DNA of 64,000 nt from Paenibacillus sp. Soil787 (GTDB lineage Bacteria > Bacillota > Bacilli > Paenibacillales > NBRC-103111). Under the pieces are notes generated by a model, which saw only the letters and a list, made by a program, of their open reading frames with translations, had not been told where the DNA came from and ran no database searches. Shown piece by piece: positions 32,828-41,519 of the stretch. The number at the start of each line of letters is the position of its first letter. Within the stretch, counting starts at the first letter, position 1. The stretch is from the NCBI RefSeq assembly GCF_001429545.1, contig NZ_LMSP01000012.1, positions 140,554-204,553 on the forward strand, written 5' to 3'. The translations under genes were made by a program, and so were the position numbers.

Positions 32828-33733
32828 TTAGTTCGCAGCTGCTGGTTCTGCTACTGCTTTATAAGCTGAGGAAACATACGTTACGGCTTTCGCCTCCGTT
32901 ATCACATCAGCATACATGGTGTCCGGTTTTGGATCTTGCAGGGTATACGATATCACCGCTTGACCGTTTTGGTCAAATCGAACATTTTGAATGGCAATAC
33001 TGTAACCTGCATTCGGCTTTTGACCTCTTGATAAGGTAACCTTGTTCACATCGTCTGTCACTTTCTCCACAGTTACGGATACATCTTCTACAGGTGCCGG
33101 TTTTTGGATATGTGTTTCCAAGACGCGAATCGCATTGTAGATCCAGCCTGCAGCTTCGCCACGTGTAAGTTCGGCTTTGGGATTAAACTTGCCATCGTTG
33201 TCTAATTGTGTAATTTTATAAAGCAGCAAGCGCTGTAAAGCCCCTTGATATTCAGCTGTGATCTGATCCTCATCCTTGATCGGGATAAACATTTTCACCA
33301 GCGGGAAATTACCCTTTTTTTCCAAAGCTCGTACAAGCATTTCCCCAAATTGTTCACGAGTAATCGTAGCGTTCGGGTTTACATCCTTAGGAATGTTCAT
33401 GCCGTTGTAGTGCGCTATGATAAAGGCATCCGCATACCAAGCATCATTCGGAATACTGGTATAAATGTCAGAAGCTAATGGTTGTTTAATAAAACGCAAC
33501 GTATCCATGTTTAAATTCATGCCTTTTACAATCAATTGAACGGTTTGGGCATAACTAATCTTTCCTTTTGGGACGAAATGATCCTTATCAATACCGCTCA
33601 CGATTCCGCGTTCTTGCAGGGCAGAAATTGCTGCAGCTTGTCCTTCCTCTACATCCGTAAAAGCGAAGGCACTGCTAAAAGTCAAACTGCTAACCAAAGC
33701 TGTTGTCAAAGTTAAAGCTGCTATCTTTTTCAT
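32828..33733 (-). CDS. S-layer homology (SLH) domain protein
   Basis: A 301-residue secreted protein. The signal peptide (about 1-24, MKKIAALTLTTALVSSLTF with an A-F-A type cleavage) is followed by three SLH repeats (FTDVEEGQAAAISALQERGIVSGI, then NDAWYADAFIIAHYNGM, then a third ending GKFNPKAELTRGEAAGWIYNA). SLH repeats bind pyruvylated secondary wall polymer and anchor proteins to the cell surface. The C-terminal 90 residues (from about 215) are beta-rich, PrcB-like in feel, of unknown function. AAGGAG precedes the ATG. Confidence 0.88.
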   Translation of the reverse strand: MKKIAALTLTTALVSSLTFSSAFAFTDVEEGQAAAISALQERGIVSGIDKDHFVPKGKISYAQTVQLIVKGMNLNMDTLRFIKQPLASDIYTSIPNDAWYADAFIIAHYNGMNIPKDVNPNATITREQFGEMLVRALEKKGNFPLVKMFIPIKDEDQITAEYQGALQRLLLYKITQLDNDGKFNPKAELTRGEAAGWIYNAIRVLETHIQKPAPVEDVSVTVEKVTDDVNKVTLSRGQKPNAGYSIAIQNVRFDQNGQAVISYTLQDPKPDTMYADVITEAKAVTYVSSAYKAVAEPAAAN

Positions 33734-33819
33734 AGTTAATTCTCTCCTTTTAGTTGATTATCTAATGACACACTCTTAACGTATCGTGTTTGATAAATGT
33801 TTCAGTGATTTCAAAAAAA

Positions 33820-33842
33820 TAAAAACCGAAGGATTACCCCCG
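33820..33842 (-). terminator. Terminator of the methyltransferase gene
   Basis: CCGGGGG and CCTTCGG form an imperfect stem around TAAT, followed on the minus strand by TTTTTATTTTTTT. Confidence 0.5.
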
Positions 33843-33865
33843 GCTATATGACTTTAAATGAAGTT

Positions 33866-34609
33866 CTAACTTCTACTGTCGATCATGATAGTATTCTCCT
33901 TAATTCTTTGAACAACATACGTCAAACAATCACTCTTAAGCAGAATTTCACGCCCATTTCTCTCTATATTAAATTGCAATGCTTTTAAAGTAGTAAAGGT
34001 TACTTCCCAGTCTGGATACGCCGATGATAATAATTGTTTCGCATCATTTGTTGTTAAGTTAAGCTCCATAAATGGATCTAATTCCATTCCTGTTTCTACA
34101 TCTATTTCTTGAATGTTAGTGCTCATAATAATGCAATTTATTCCGTTCTCTTTCGTTCCTCGTGCCATTCTCTCTAAAACTTGTTTAAATTTCGGGACTG
34201 ATTCCACATGTTCTAATGCAGAAACTGCAATGATGTAATCAAAATAATTCTCTTCGATGAGATAGTCTCCAATGTCTGATAGCTTCGGTTCTATGTACGG
34301 CCGAACGCCATTTTGTTCACTATAATCTACTAATTTCTTTAGTGCAGATTCAATAATATCCACACAAACAATTTGTCCTGTCTGGTGTTCCTTCAGTGAT
34401 TCAGCAATTGGAATACTGTTTCTTCCTACACCACAACCTAGATCTAATACAGTTAAATTATCATTGGACTTAAAATGAGTTAATGTATCCATCACTGTTT
34501 TTACAGGTTTTGAAAGCCATGATCCCTCTTCAAATAATTTGTAGTTATCATAACAAGCTTCATGATATTTCCGCTCTTCATCTCTAATGATTTTGATTCT
34601 ATTATCCAT
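33866..34609 (-). CDS. Class I SAM-dependent methyltransferase
   Basis: A 247-residue enzyme with motif I VLDLGCGVGRNSIPIAESL, the acidic VCVDIIESALKKL and DYIIAVSALEHVESVPKFKQVLERM. It fits the Methyltransf_25/TehB-like group; the substrate is not evident. The start at 34609 has GAGG 9 nt upstream. The frame to 34651 contains earlier ATGs with weaker sites. It is divergent from the FkbM gene. Confidence 0.8.
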   Translation of the reverse strand: MDNRIKIIRDEERKYHEACYDNYKLFEEGSWLSKPVKTVMDTLTHFKSNDNLTVLDLGCGVGRNSIPIAESLKEHQTGQIVCVDIIESALKKLVDYSEQNGVRPYIEPKLSDIGDYLIEENYFDYIIAVSALEHVESVPKFKQVLERMARGTKENGINCIIMSTNIQEIDVETGMELDPFMELNLTTNDAKQLLSSAYPDWEVTFTTLKALQFNIERNGREILLKSDCLTYVVQRIKENTIMIDSRS

Positions 34610-34747
34610 TGTTGTTTTCCTCATTTTCTTTTCACATAAATAAACATTCACTTTACATTCGCATAACTCATAAATAATAACTATTTGTTAAAATAAAAAG
34701 ACGATACGTTCCTATCCAAAAAACTTTCGTTAGAAAGGAACTACACG

Positions 34748-35695
34748 ATGACCCATAAACACTCTTACGAAGCTGCTATTAAACATGCGTATTCTTTACG
34801 TTATTGGGAAATTTTGAAATCAACAGCCCGCTATGTGCTTTCTCGCACGATTATAAGACGATGGCGCACAGACCGAATTGTGCTGCCCGGTTCATCTCGT
34901 ATTCTGTATGTCGATCCAACCGAAAACCGCGGAAGAATTCTGTATATGACAGGTGGAATGACACAACCGAGGCTGAATCTGTTTTGGAAAACGGCGGTTG
35001 CCACTTTCCGACCTACTTTGATCGTAGACATAGGTGTAAATTATGGCGAATGTTTGTTTTCCGTGACCTATCCCAAAAACAGTAAAGTGATTGGAATTGA
35101 AGCCAATCTTAATTTGCAACCGTATATTGAGCGTTCCAAGAAAGTACATCCTAACCGCAAAAGTATTAAAACCGTATATGCTATGGCTTCTAACAAAGAT
35201 AACGAGAAGCAATCTTTCTTCATTAATAAATACTGGTCTGGCCTTTCGACCGCAGCTCTTGGCAAGAGGGGCTTATCGAAGCATTACCTGCAGCATAATA
35301 TTCCCAGTATTACACTCGACTCTTTGCTTAGCCAGTATCCGCTGGATAAAGAAAAGCTCTTATTTAAAATCGATGTGGAAGGTCATGAAGAGAAGGTCAT
35401 CCAAGGGATGCTGCATTCCATTAAACATTGTCCTCATATACTTGGATTTATTGAATTTGACAGCAAATATTTAGCCAAAAGTGATACGGATGCCCATGCA
35501 TTTTTATCTTTTTTACAAGTGCATTTCAACCTTTATATTTACTTAAATAATCAGGAACTGTACCACTTCGAACAAATATCTCTGGAAAAACTGCAGCTGT
35601 TATTCAAAAAGAAACATATTCACACGGATATCATCCTGGCCTCACAGTGTGTATCGATTCCGGAGATTTATTCACAGATTATACAATTGGATTAG
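34748..35695 (+). CDS. FkbM-family methyltransferase
   Basis: A 315-residue methyltransferase. The SAM-binding core is VDIGVNYGECLFSVTYPKNSKVIGIEANLNLQPYI-type sequence at about 95-130. KIDVEGHEEKVIQGM and HCPHILGFIEFD are the FkbM domain signature. Such enzymes O-methylate hydroxyls of natural products, glycans or lipids. AGAAAGGA precedes the ATG. No biosynthetic or glycan cluster surrounds it, so the substrate cannot be guessed. Confidence 0.87.
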   Translation: MTHKHSYEAAIKHAYSLRYWEILKSTARYVLSRTIIRRWRTDRIVLPGSSRILYVDPTENRGRILYMTGGMTQPRLNLFWKTAVATFRPTLIVDIGVNYGECLFSVTYPKNSKVIGIEANLNLQPYIERSKKVHPNRKSIKTVYAMASNKDNEKQSFFINKYWSGLSTAALGKRGLSKHYLQHNIPSITLDSLLSQYPLDKEKLLFKIDVEGHEEKVIQGMLHSIKHCPHILGFIEFDSKYLAKSDTDAHAFLSFLQVHFNLYIYLNNQELYHFEQISLEKLQLLFKKKHIHTDIILASQCVSIPEIYSQIIQLD

Positions 35696-35722
35696 CACAG
35701 TTTCTTACTCATTACATACCAG

Positions 35723-35923
35723 CTATCTGTCTGCACTAATTCCATTCCATGCTAATACGGCTCCCCCACCTTCTTTAAAGGCATTTATCACATTTTGCGT
35801 CGTTTCAGAAAGTGCTCCTGAAGGTGGGTTCAGTTTCCCACTATATTCCATAAACGACTCTTGCATGGTTCGAAATACAATGTCTGCTTCTTCGATTTTT
35901 GCTTCTCTAATTTCAAATGACAT
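35723..35923 (-). pseudogene. Truncated GNAT acetyltransferase
   Basis: The frame starts at 35923 after GGAG and encodes MSFEIREAKIEEADIVFR then MEYSGKLNPPSGALSET and GGGAVLAWNGISADR before a stop at 35723. This is the N-terminal third of a GNAT protein (helix 1, helix 2 and first strands up to the AVxxG turn). The acetyl-CoA-binding half is absent, and the adjacent FkbM gene ends 27 bp beyond the stop. It is most likely a deletion remnant. Confidence 0.7.
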
Positions 35924-35952
35924 GTAACACACTCCACTATTTGTTTGTGATT

Positions 35953-36300
35953 TCAATCCTCACGTTTCTCACGTAACCATTTGTTTAAAAATTCTTTTCC
36001 AGTTACAATTTCAAACGTTTTTATAAAAAACCAAGTAAATCCAGAATAGAAACCTATGAGTGGGTAGCGAAACGATGCTGGTTTATTCCCCTCGAAATAG
36101 AAATGTCCTATCCACGATAATAGGTAATGTAATAAGGCTAGAATCAGCGTTACTTTTAGATTATAAAACAAAAATAGCCAAGCTATAAAAGCCGACATAA
36201 AAGCAAAATAGTGCAGCACTCGATTGGACTTATTCTGATGCTCTTTCAGATAATAATCTAAATCGCGTTGAACTCTGACTATGAACTTCTTTAGTCTCAT
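35953..36300 (-). CDS. Mpo1/YGL010w-like (DUF962) membrane protein
   Basis: A 115-residue protein with two or three membrane helices and the family motif HYLLSWIGHFYFEGNKPASF near residues 57-76. In yeast, Mpo1 is an Fe(II)-dependent dioxygenase that shortens 2-hydroxy fatty acids; the conserved histidines are present here (HYFAF, HYLLSWIGHF). The same activity is possible but untested. It starts 12 bp after a small membrane protein gene and is probably cotranscribed with it. Confidence 0.82.
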   Translation of the reverse strand: MRLKKFIVRVQRDLDYYLKEHQNKSNRVLHYFAFMSAFIAWLFLFYNLKVTLILALLHYLLSWIGHFYFEGNKPASFRYPLIGFYSGFTWFFIKTFEIVTGKEFLNKWLREKRED

Positions 36301-36312
36301 CTCAATTTTTCC

Positions 36313-36597
36313 TCATTTATCAGAATCCTTATCTTTATTTTTATCAGTTCCTTTGTTCAAATAATCTTCAAGTTCCTCTTCAATTTCCTCATTCGTCATT
36401 TGAAAATCATTACGATCCACGATGCCTAATCGTTCTTTAATTCTCTGTATATCTTCATACATTTTTTTGTTTCTTTGATGTGTACTTAAAATAAGCCCAA
36501 ATATAACGGCTAGTATAAAGATTCCACCATATGGACCAAGATAAATAGAAATTATTATTGCAAAAATAATGGCTGTAATAATTCCAGTAATCGTCAT
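36313..36597 (-). CDS. Small membrane protein with charged C-terminal tail
   Basis: A 94-residue protein with two hydrophobic segments (about 3-19 and 24-38) and a long charged tail ending in NKGTDKNKDKDSDK. AAAGGA precedes the ATG by 8 nt. The tail could form a helix (YEDIQRIKERLGI). I do not recognise the family. Together with the Mpo1-like gene it forms a short operon. Confidence 0.65.
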   Translation of the reverse strand: MTITGIITAIIFAIIISIYLGPYGGIFILAVIFGLILSTHQRNKKMYEDIQRIKERLGIVDRNDFQMTNEEIEEELEDYLNKGTDKNKDKDSDK

Positions 36598-36724
36598 TCG
36601 TTTATTCCTTTCGGTTATTGATCAATTTTTTTCGAAAATTCCCCTATGGTTTAATTCAATAAATCCCAAAATATCCCTGCACAAACTCCCCCCTTTCTTA
36701 AATATTCTTATGGTCGAATCAAAA

Positions 36725-36753
36725 TGGACAGCCCCCGGTGAAGTGACTGTCCA
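36725..36753 (-). terminator. Terminator of the mmg-like operon
   Basis: TGGACAG and CTGTCCA form a 7-bp stem with a 15-nt loop, followed on the minus strand by TTTTG, directly after the last gene of the eleven-gene operon. Confidence 0.55.
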
Positions 36754-36766
36754 CAGAAATCCTTTT

Positions 36767-37621
36767 TCAATCATGATACGAATAAAAACCCTGACCAGAT
36801 TTACGCCCCAAACGCCCTGCTTTCACATACTTCCGCAGAAGTGGACATGGACGATATTTCGAATCCTTAAAGCCTTCATAAAGAATTTCCATGATGGATA
36901 GGCAGGTATCCAACCCGATGAAATCAGCCAACTCAAGCGGTCCCATGGGGTGCTTCATGCCAAGCTTCATCACGGTATCGACCGATTCAACAGATGCAAC
37001 GCCTTCATAAACGGTAAAAATAGCTTCGTTAATCATCGGCATCAAGATTCGATTCGACACAAACCCGGGAAAGTCTTTCACTTCTACAGGGGTTTTCCCC
37101 ATCCTTTCGCTCAGTTTATAAACAGCTTCGAACACTTCCTGCGAGGTTTCCAAACCGCGAATAACTTCAACTAAAGGCATAACCGGAACCGGGTTCATGA
37201 AATGCATGCCAATTACTTGGGCGGGACGCCGCGTGACCGCGGCAATTTCGGTAATAGGAAGCGATGACGTATTCGATGCCAAGATTGTTTTTGGCGGACA
37301 TATGGCATCCAATCTTTGGAATAGTGAGGTTTTCAACACCATATTCTCGGAAATGGCTTCTATCACAAGATCTACCTGTTCCGCTAGTTCTAATTGCTCC
37401 GCAGGCCCAATCCGACTTCGGATCTCAGCTTTCCTAACTTCTGTAAGACTTCCTTTCTCAACACCTCTTGATAGTTGTTTGTCTATCGTAGCTAATCCTC
37501 GGTCAATAACCGTCATGGAAATATCATGCAAGAGCACCTTCAAGCCCGAAGCAGCAGCAACTTGAACGATGCCACTTCCCATTTGTCCCGCCCCTACAAC
37601 CATGATAGTCTGTATATTCAT
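36767..37621 (-). CDS. mmgB: 3-hydroxybutyryl-CoA dehydrogenase
   Basis: A 284-residue NAD(P)-dependent dehydrogenase that oxidises 3-hydroxyacyl-CoA. The Rossmann motif is [29 protein letters not shown] and [19 protein letters not shown] contain the catalytic His-Glu area. The length equals short single-function HBDs. GGAGGTGAATAG precedes the ATG, 22 bp after the thiolase gene. It is the last gene of the mmg-like operon, as the partner of thiolase in the oxidation spiral. Confidence 0.92.
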   Translation of the reverse strand: MNIQTIMVVGAGQMGSGIVQVAAASGLKVLLHDISMTVIDRGLATIDKQLSRGVEKGSLTEVRKAEIRSRIGPAEQLELAEQVDLVIEAISENMVLKTSLFQRLDAICPPKTILASNTSSLPITEIAAVTRRPAQVIGMHFMNPVPVMPLVEVIRGLETSQEVFEAVYKLSERMGKTPVEVKDFPGFVSNRILMPMINEAIFTVYEGVASVESVDTVMKLGMKHPMGPLELADFIGLDTCLSIMEILYEGFKDSKYRPCPLLRKYVKAGRLGRKSGQGFYSYHD

Positions 37622-37643
37622 CTATTCACCTCCGTGTACAAAC

Positions 37644-38825
37644 TTATGGATCTACATGCAAAAGAATCGCATCTCCTTGAGCTGCACCGCTGCATATCGC
37701 GGCTATGCCATAGCCTCCGCCAATTCTCCGCAGTTCGTGGATCAAAGTGAGTATGATTCGCGCCCCGCTGGCGCCAATGGGATGACCAAGAGCAATTGCT
37801 CCGCCATTTACATTGACGACCTCCGGATTCCAGCCAAGTAATCTTCCGCTGGTCAGCATGACGGCCGCAAAGGCCTCATTTACTTCAAACCGGTCGATTT
37901 GCTCCAGTGACATAGCCGTTTGACGTAATAGCTTCTGAATCGCCATGGCTGGTGTGGTCGCGATATATGGCGCTCTTTCACCTACAGCAGCATGACCAAC
38001 AATCCTAGCCAGAGGCTTTATCCCTTGAGAAACAGCCTTCGCTTTGGACATAACCACCATGGCAGCAGCGCCGTCATTAACCCCAGGGGCGTTACCCGCT
38101 GTAATGGTGCCATCCTTTGTGAACAAAGAAGGTAATATAGCAAGCTTCTCAAGACTTGTATCTGCTCTAGGGACTTCGTCTTGACTAATTGCAATCTTTC
38201 CATCCTTACTCTCGATAGTTACAGGGACGATTTCCTCCGCAAAATATCCCTTATTCATCGCTTCTATGGCTCGCATATGACTGCGTAGTGCCCATTCATC
38301 CTGATCTTTGCGGCTAATTCCGAATTCTCCGGCAACATTGCTGCCATGAACGATCATATGCACGTTGTGAAATGAACACCATAAACCATCATGAATCATG
38401 AGGTCCACGAGGCTTTGATCTCCCATTCTTGCTCCCCACCTAGCGCTTGGCAGTGCAAACGGTGCGTTGCTCATGCTTTCCATCCCGCCGGCTACAATAA
38501 TATCCGCATCCCCTGAACGTATGATTTGATCGGCCATTGTCACACTTCTCAGCCCGGAAGCACACACTTTGTTAATGGTCTCCGTCGTCACGCTCCAGTC
38601 CAGACCGGCCCATCGGGCTGCCTGGCGAGAGGGAATTTGTCCCGTTCCTCCCTGCAGCACCATCCCCATAAGCACTTCGTCAATGGTTGCTGGATCAATC
38701 GAAGAACGGAGGATTGCCTCTTTGATTGCTGTTCCGCCAAGAGTGACAGCTGAGACGTCTTTCAAGGCACCGCCCAATTTTCCAAACGGGGTTCGGGCAC
38801 CGCCAACAATGACACTTTCCCTCAT
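37644..38825 (-). CDS. mmgA: Acetyl-CoA acetyltransferase (thiolase)
   Basis: A 393-residue thiolase that splits 3-ketoacyl-CoA. The nucleophile is Cys88 in NKVCASGLRSV; the other active-site motifs are FEVNEAFA, GGAIALGHPIGASGAR and AAICSGAAQGDAIL. The usual GGGQG turn reads GGGYG. GGGGGG precedes the ATG. It lies 21 bp downstream of the short E2 gene and upstream of mmgB, matching the mmgAB pair of B. subtilis. Confidence 0.92.
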   Translation of the reverse strand: MRESVIVGGARTPFGKLGGALKDVSAVTLGGTAIKEAILRSSIDPATIDEVLMGMVLQGGTGQIPSRQAARWAGLDWSVTTETINKVCASGLRSVTMADQIIRSGDADIIVAGGMESMSNAPFALPSARWGARMGDQSLVDLMIHDGLWCSFHNVHMIVHGSNVAGEFGISRKDQDEWALRSHMRAIEAMNKGYFAEEIVPVTIESKDGKIAISQDEVPRADTSLEKLAILPSLFTKDGTITAGNAPGVNDGAAAMVVMSKAKAVSQGIKPLARIVGHAAVGERAPYIATTPAMAIQKLLRQTAMSLEQIDRFEVNEAFAAVMLTSGRLLGWNPEVVNVNGGAIALGHPIGASGARIILTLIHELRRIGGGYGIAAICSGAAQGDAILLHVDP

Positions 38826-38846
38826 GGATTCACCCCCCCATCGTTC

Positions 38847-39491
38847 TCAATAAATGATCGTTTCTCGATTATATTGATCCAAATAATGCTTAACCCGCTG
38901 CATGAAACGGCTGCAAATCAATCCATCTGCAATACGGTGATCATAAGAAAGACACAGATTAGCCATGGAACGGATCGCAATCATTTCCTGAATAACGACG
39001 GGCTTACGTACGATAGACTCAAAAGTCAGAATGGCCGCCTGCGGATTATTGATAATTGGACAGGAAAGCAAGGATCCTACCGATCCGGTGTTACTGAATG
39101 TAAATGAACCCTCAACTAAATCGGAAGGCAGCAAGGAACCACTTCTCGCCCTCTTAACTAATTCATAAAGCTCAATCGCGATTCCTGCTATGGATTTACG
39201 ATCCGCATGATAAATCACTGGGGTTGCGACGGTATCGTCGGAAATAGCAACAACGATCGATAGGTTGATATCTTTTTTGAGAAGAATGCTGCCCGTGTGC
39301 CAGGTTGAATTCAGCATGGGAAACTCCTTCAAGGCATTCACGATCGGTTTCATTACGAATGGGCTAAGCGAAAGCGGGACACCCTCCCTACGCATAAAGT
39401 CGTCTTTCAACGCTTGCCGCAAGGCGACTAGGTTACTGACATCCACTTCGATCATCATCCAAGCATGGGGATTTTCAGAGGTACTCTGCAT
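38847..39491 (-). CDS. 2-oxoacid dehydrogenase E2 catalytic core lacking lipoyl and E1/E3-binding domains
   Basis: A 214-residue protein that is only the acyltransferase domain of E2. Family motifs are present: MMIEVDVSNLVALRQ, LSPFVMKPIVNAL, FTFSNTGSVGS and the catalytic DHRIADG. A normal E2 is above 400 residues, with one or more lipoyl domains and a peripheral-subunit-binding domain. Here the ATG has its own strong AAGGAGG site, 12 bp after the E1beta gene, so the short form is genuine. No E3 gene is nearby. It must borrow a lipoyl domain, serve a structural role, or have another acyl-transfer role; this cannot be settled from sequence. Confidence 0.85.
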   Translation of the reverse strand: MQSTSENPHAWMMIEVDVSNLVALRQALKDDFMRREGVPLSLSPFVMKPIVNALKEFPMLNSTWHTGSILLKKDINLSIVVAISDDTVATPVIYHADRKSIAGIAIELYELVKRARSGSLLPSDLVEGSFTFSNTGSVGSLLSCPIINNPQAAILTFESIVRKPVVIQEMIAIRSMANLCLSYDHRIADGLICSRFMQRVKHYLDQYNRETIIY

Positions 39492-39503
39492 ACCCAGCCT
39501 CCT

Positions 39504-40484
39504 TCAGATTTCCGCTAATTGGCGCATGGCTTCTTTGACGATGTCCACATTCGGCAGGTAAAACTTCTCTAAGGTTGGTGCCATGCCAACAGGGGGAATA
39601 TCAGGAGGGCAGCATCTCATGATAGGTGCATCCAATTCGTACAACAAGTGTTCCGCTATTAGAGCCGAAATTTCAGCACCAATGCCACCTGTTTTATTAT
39701 CTTCGTGGACAATCAATATTTTGCCGGTTTTGGCAGCCGCCTCATAAATAGCAGGCTTATCGAGCGGATGAAGCGTCCGCAAATCCAATATCTCTGTACT
39801 TACCCCTTCTTGCTCCAGCTCAAACGCGGCTTTAAGTGCATAATGTACCGACAAACCATAGGCAATCACTGTGATATCCGTACCCTCACGCCTTATGGCT
39901 GCTTTGCCAATTGGCACTGAGTAATCTTCTTCAGGTACTTCATCGGATATCGAAAGATAGCACTTCTTATGTTCGAAAAAAAGAACCGGATCCTCATCAC
40001 GCACAGCCGCTTTCAGCAACCCTTTGGCATCATATGCTGTAGAAGGCGCAACAATCTTGAGCCCCGGAGTGCCAAAAAAGACTGATTCCGGACACTGTGA
40101 GTGATACAATCCGCCTCCGCCTGTCGCACCATAAGGTGCACGAATGACGATTGGACAATGCCAGTCATTGTTCGAGCGATAACGGATTTTCGCTGCTTCG
40201 CTTATGATTTGATTAGCCGCCGGGAAAATAAAATCGGCAAACTGGATTTCCGCTATCGGCCTCATCCCGACCATAGCCGCTCCAATCGCAACACCCACGA
40301 TGGCAGATTCTGAGAGTGGCGTGTCGAGGACCCTCAGTTCACCGAACCGATCGCGCATGCCTTTCGTCGCATTAAGGACGCCGCCTTTCCCAATATCCTC
40401 CCCAAGCACAAAAACATGCTCATCACGTTCCATTTCCTCGATCATCGCTCGGCGAATGGCCTCCAGATACGTTAAGATTGGCAT
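39504..40484 (-). CDS. bkdAB: Branched-chain 2-oxoacid dehydrogenase E1 beta subunit
   Basis: A 326-residue transketolase-type subunit, with VFVLGEDIGKGGVLNATKGM, DTPLSESAIVGVAIGAAM, APYGATGGGGLYHSQCPE and DLRTLHPLDKPAIYEAA. It pairs with E1alpha to decarboxylate branched-chain 2-oxoacids with thiamine diphosphate. The start abuts the E1alpha stop (TAAATG), so translation is coupled. Pyruvate or acetoin dehydrogenase E1 are alternatives in sequence, but the operon's fatty acyl-CoA genes favour branched-chain substrates. The symbol is by analogy. Confidence 0.85.
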   Translation of the reverse strand: MPILTYLEAIRRAMIEEMERDEHVFVLGEDIGKGGVLNATKGMRDRFGELRVLDTPLSESAIVGVAIGAAMVGMRPIAEIQFADFIFPAANQIISEAAKIRYRSNNDWHCPIVIRAPYGATGGGGLYHSQCPESVFFGTPGLKIVAPSTAYDAKGLLKAAVRDEDPVLFFEHKKCYLSISDEVPEEDYSVPIGKAAIRREGTDITVIAYGLSVHYALKAAFELEQEGVSTEILDLRTLHPLDKPAIYEAAAKTGKILIVHEDNKTGGIGAEISALIAEHLLYELDAPIMRCCPPDIPPVGMAPTLEKFYLPNVDIVKEAMRQLAEI

Positions 40485-41495
40485 TTATGCCTCACCCCCA
40501 TCTTCCGCATAAACGTGCCGTAATACATCCTCAGGAGCCGGATATGGGGCTTTTTCAGCATATTTCGTTGCTTCATTCACTTCTTTAGTAACACTCTCAT
40601 TCAGCATTTGTTCGATCTCTTCCGACATAACGCTGCATTCGATCAAATAACGACGAAACCGCTGCAAACCGTCCTGCTCCTTATGGTATTCCACCTCTTC
40701 CTTCGTCCGGTACAACATATCGTCATCCGCAGTAGAATGCGGCGGGATCCGATAAAGCATCGCCTCGATCAACGTCGGCCCATATCCGCGAACGGCACGG
40801 TCCCTAGCTTCTTTGACCGCGCGATACACCTCAAGAGTGTCATTGCCGTCAACACGCTGACCTGGGAAGCCATAGCCTGCTGCACGATCGACAACGCGTC
40901 CGGCAACCTGTCTATGCGCAGGGATGGAAATGGCATACTGGTTATTTTCGCATAAGAAGATAACGGGCAGCTTGAATACACCGGCAAAATTGAACGCTTC
41001 GTGCACATCCCCTTGATTGCTCGCCCCTTCGCCAAAGCTGACGAAAGCGACATGATCTTCCTTTTTCATCATGGCCGTCAGTGCGATGCCGACTGCATGC
41101 AAGGCTTGCGTGGCAACTGGACTTGATCCCGAAACAATATGGTGCTTCTTATAGCCAAAATGCCCTGGCATCTGCCTGCCTCCGTTAATGTCTTCCGCTT
41201 TAAATAAGGCTGCCAGCATGAGTTCACGCACAGTCATGCCCACCGTTAAGACAAAGGCATAATCCCTGTAATAAGGCAGAAAATAGTCATGCTGCTTATT
41301 TAATGCGAACGCCGCTGCCACCTGAGTCGCTTCTTGACCGACACTTGAGATATGAAAGGCCGTTTTGCCTGATCGTTGAAGAAGGGTTGCTCGCTCGTCA
41401 AACTTCCTCGCTTTGAGCATGAAGGTATACATCTGCAGCACCTGTTCATCGGTTAAACCGAGCTGTTGATGCTTGATAACTTGCTGAGAAGACAT
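40485..41495 (-). CDS. bkdAA: Branched-chain 2-oxoacid dehydrogenase E1 alpha subunit
   Basis: A 336-residue thiamine diphosphate-dependent subunit. The ThDP/Mg motif is SFGEGASNQGDVHEAFNFAG through ENNQYA, and the phosphorylation-loop region RIPPHSTADDD is typical of branched-chain or acetoin-type E1alpha. GAGGAGG precedes the ATG, 24 bp downstream of icmF. Its product acyl-CoAs (isobutyryl-, isovaleryl-, 2-methylbutyryl-CoA) would be substrates for IcmF and the acyl-CoA dehydrogenases in the same operon. Confidence 0.85.
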   Translation of the reverse strand: MSSQQVIKHQQLGLTDEQVLQMYTFMLKARKFDERATLLQRSGKTAFHISSVGQEATQVAAAFALNKQHDYFLPYYRDYAFVLTVGMTVRELMLAALFKAEDINGGRQMPGHFGYKKHHIVSGSSPVATQALHAVGIALTAMMKKEDHVAFVSFGEGASNQGDVHEAFNFAGVFKLPVIFLCENNQYAISIPAHRQVAGRVVDRAAGYGFPGQRVDGNDTLEVYRAVKEARDRAVRGYGPTLIEAMLYRIPPHSTADDDMLYRTKEEVEYHKEQDGLQRFRRYLIECSVMSEEIEQMLNESVTKEVNEATKYAEKAPYPAPEDVLRHVYAEDGGEA

Positions 41496-41519
41496 AGGAA
41501 CTCCTCCTCTCTCCTGCTG

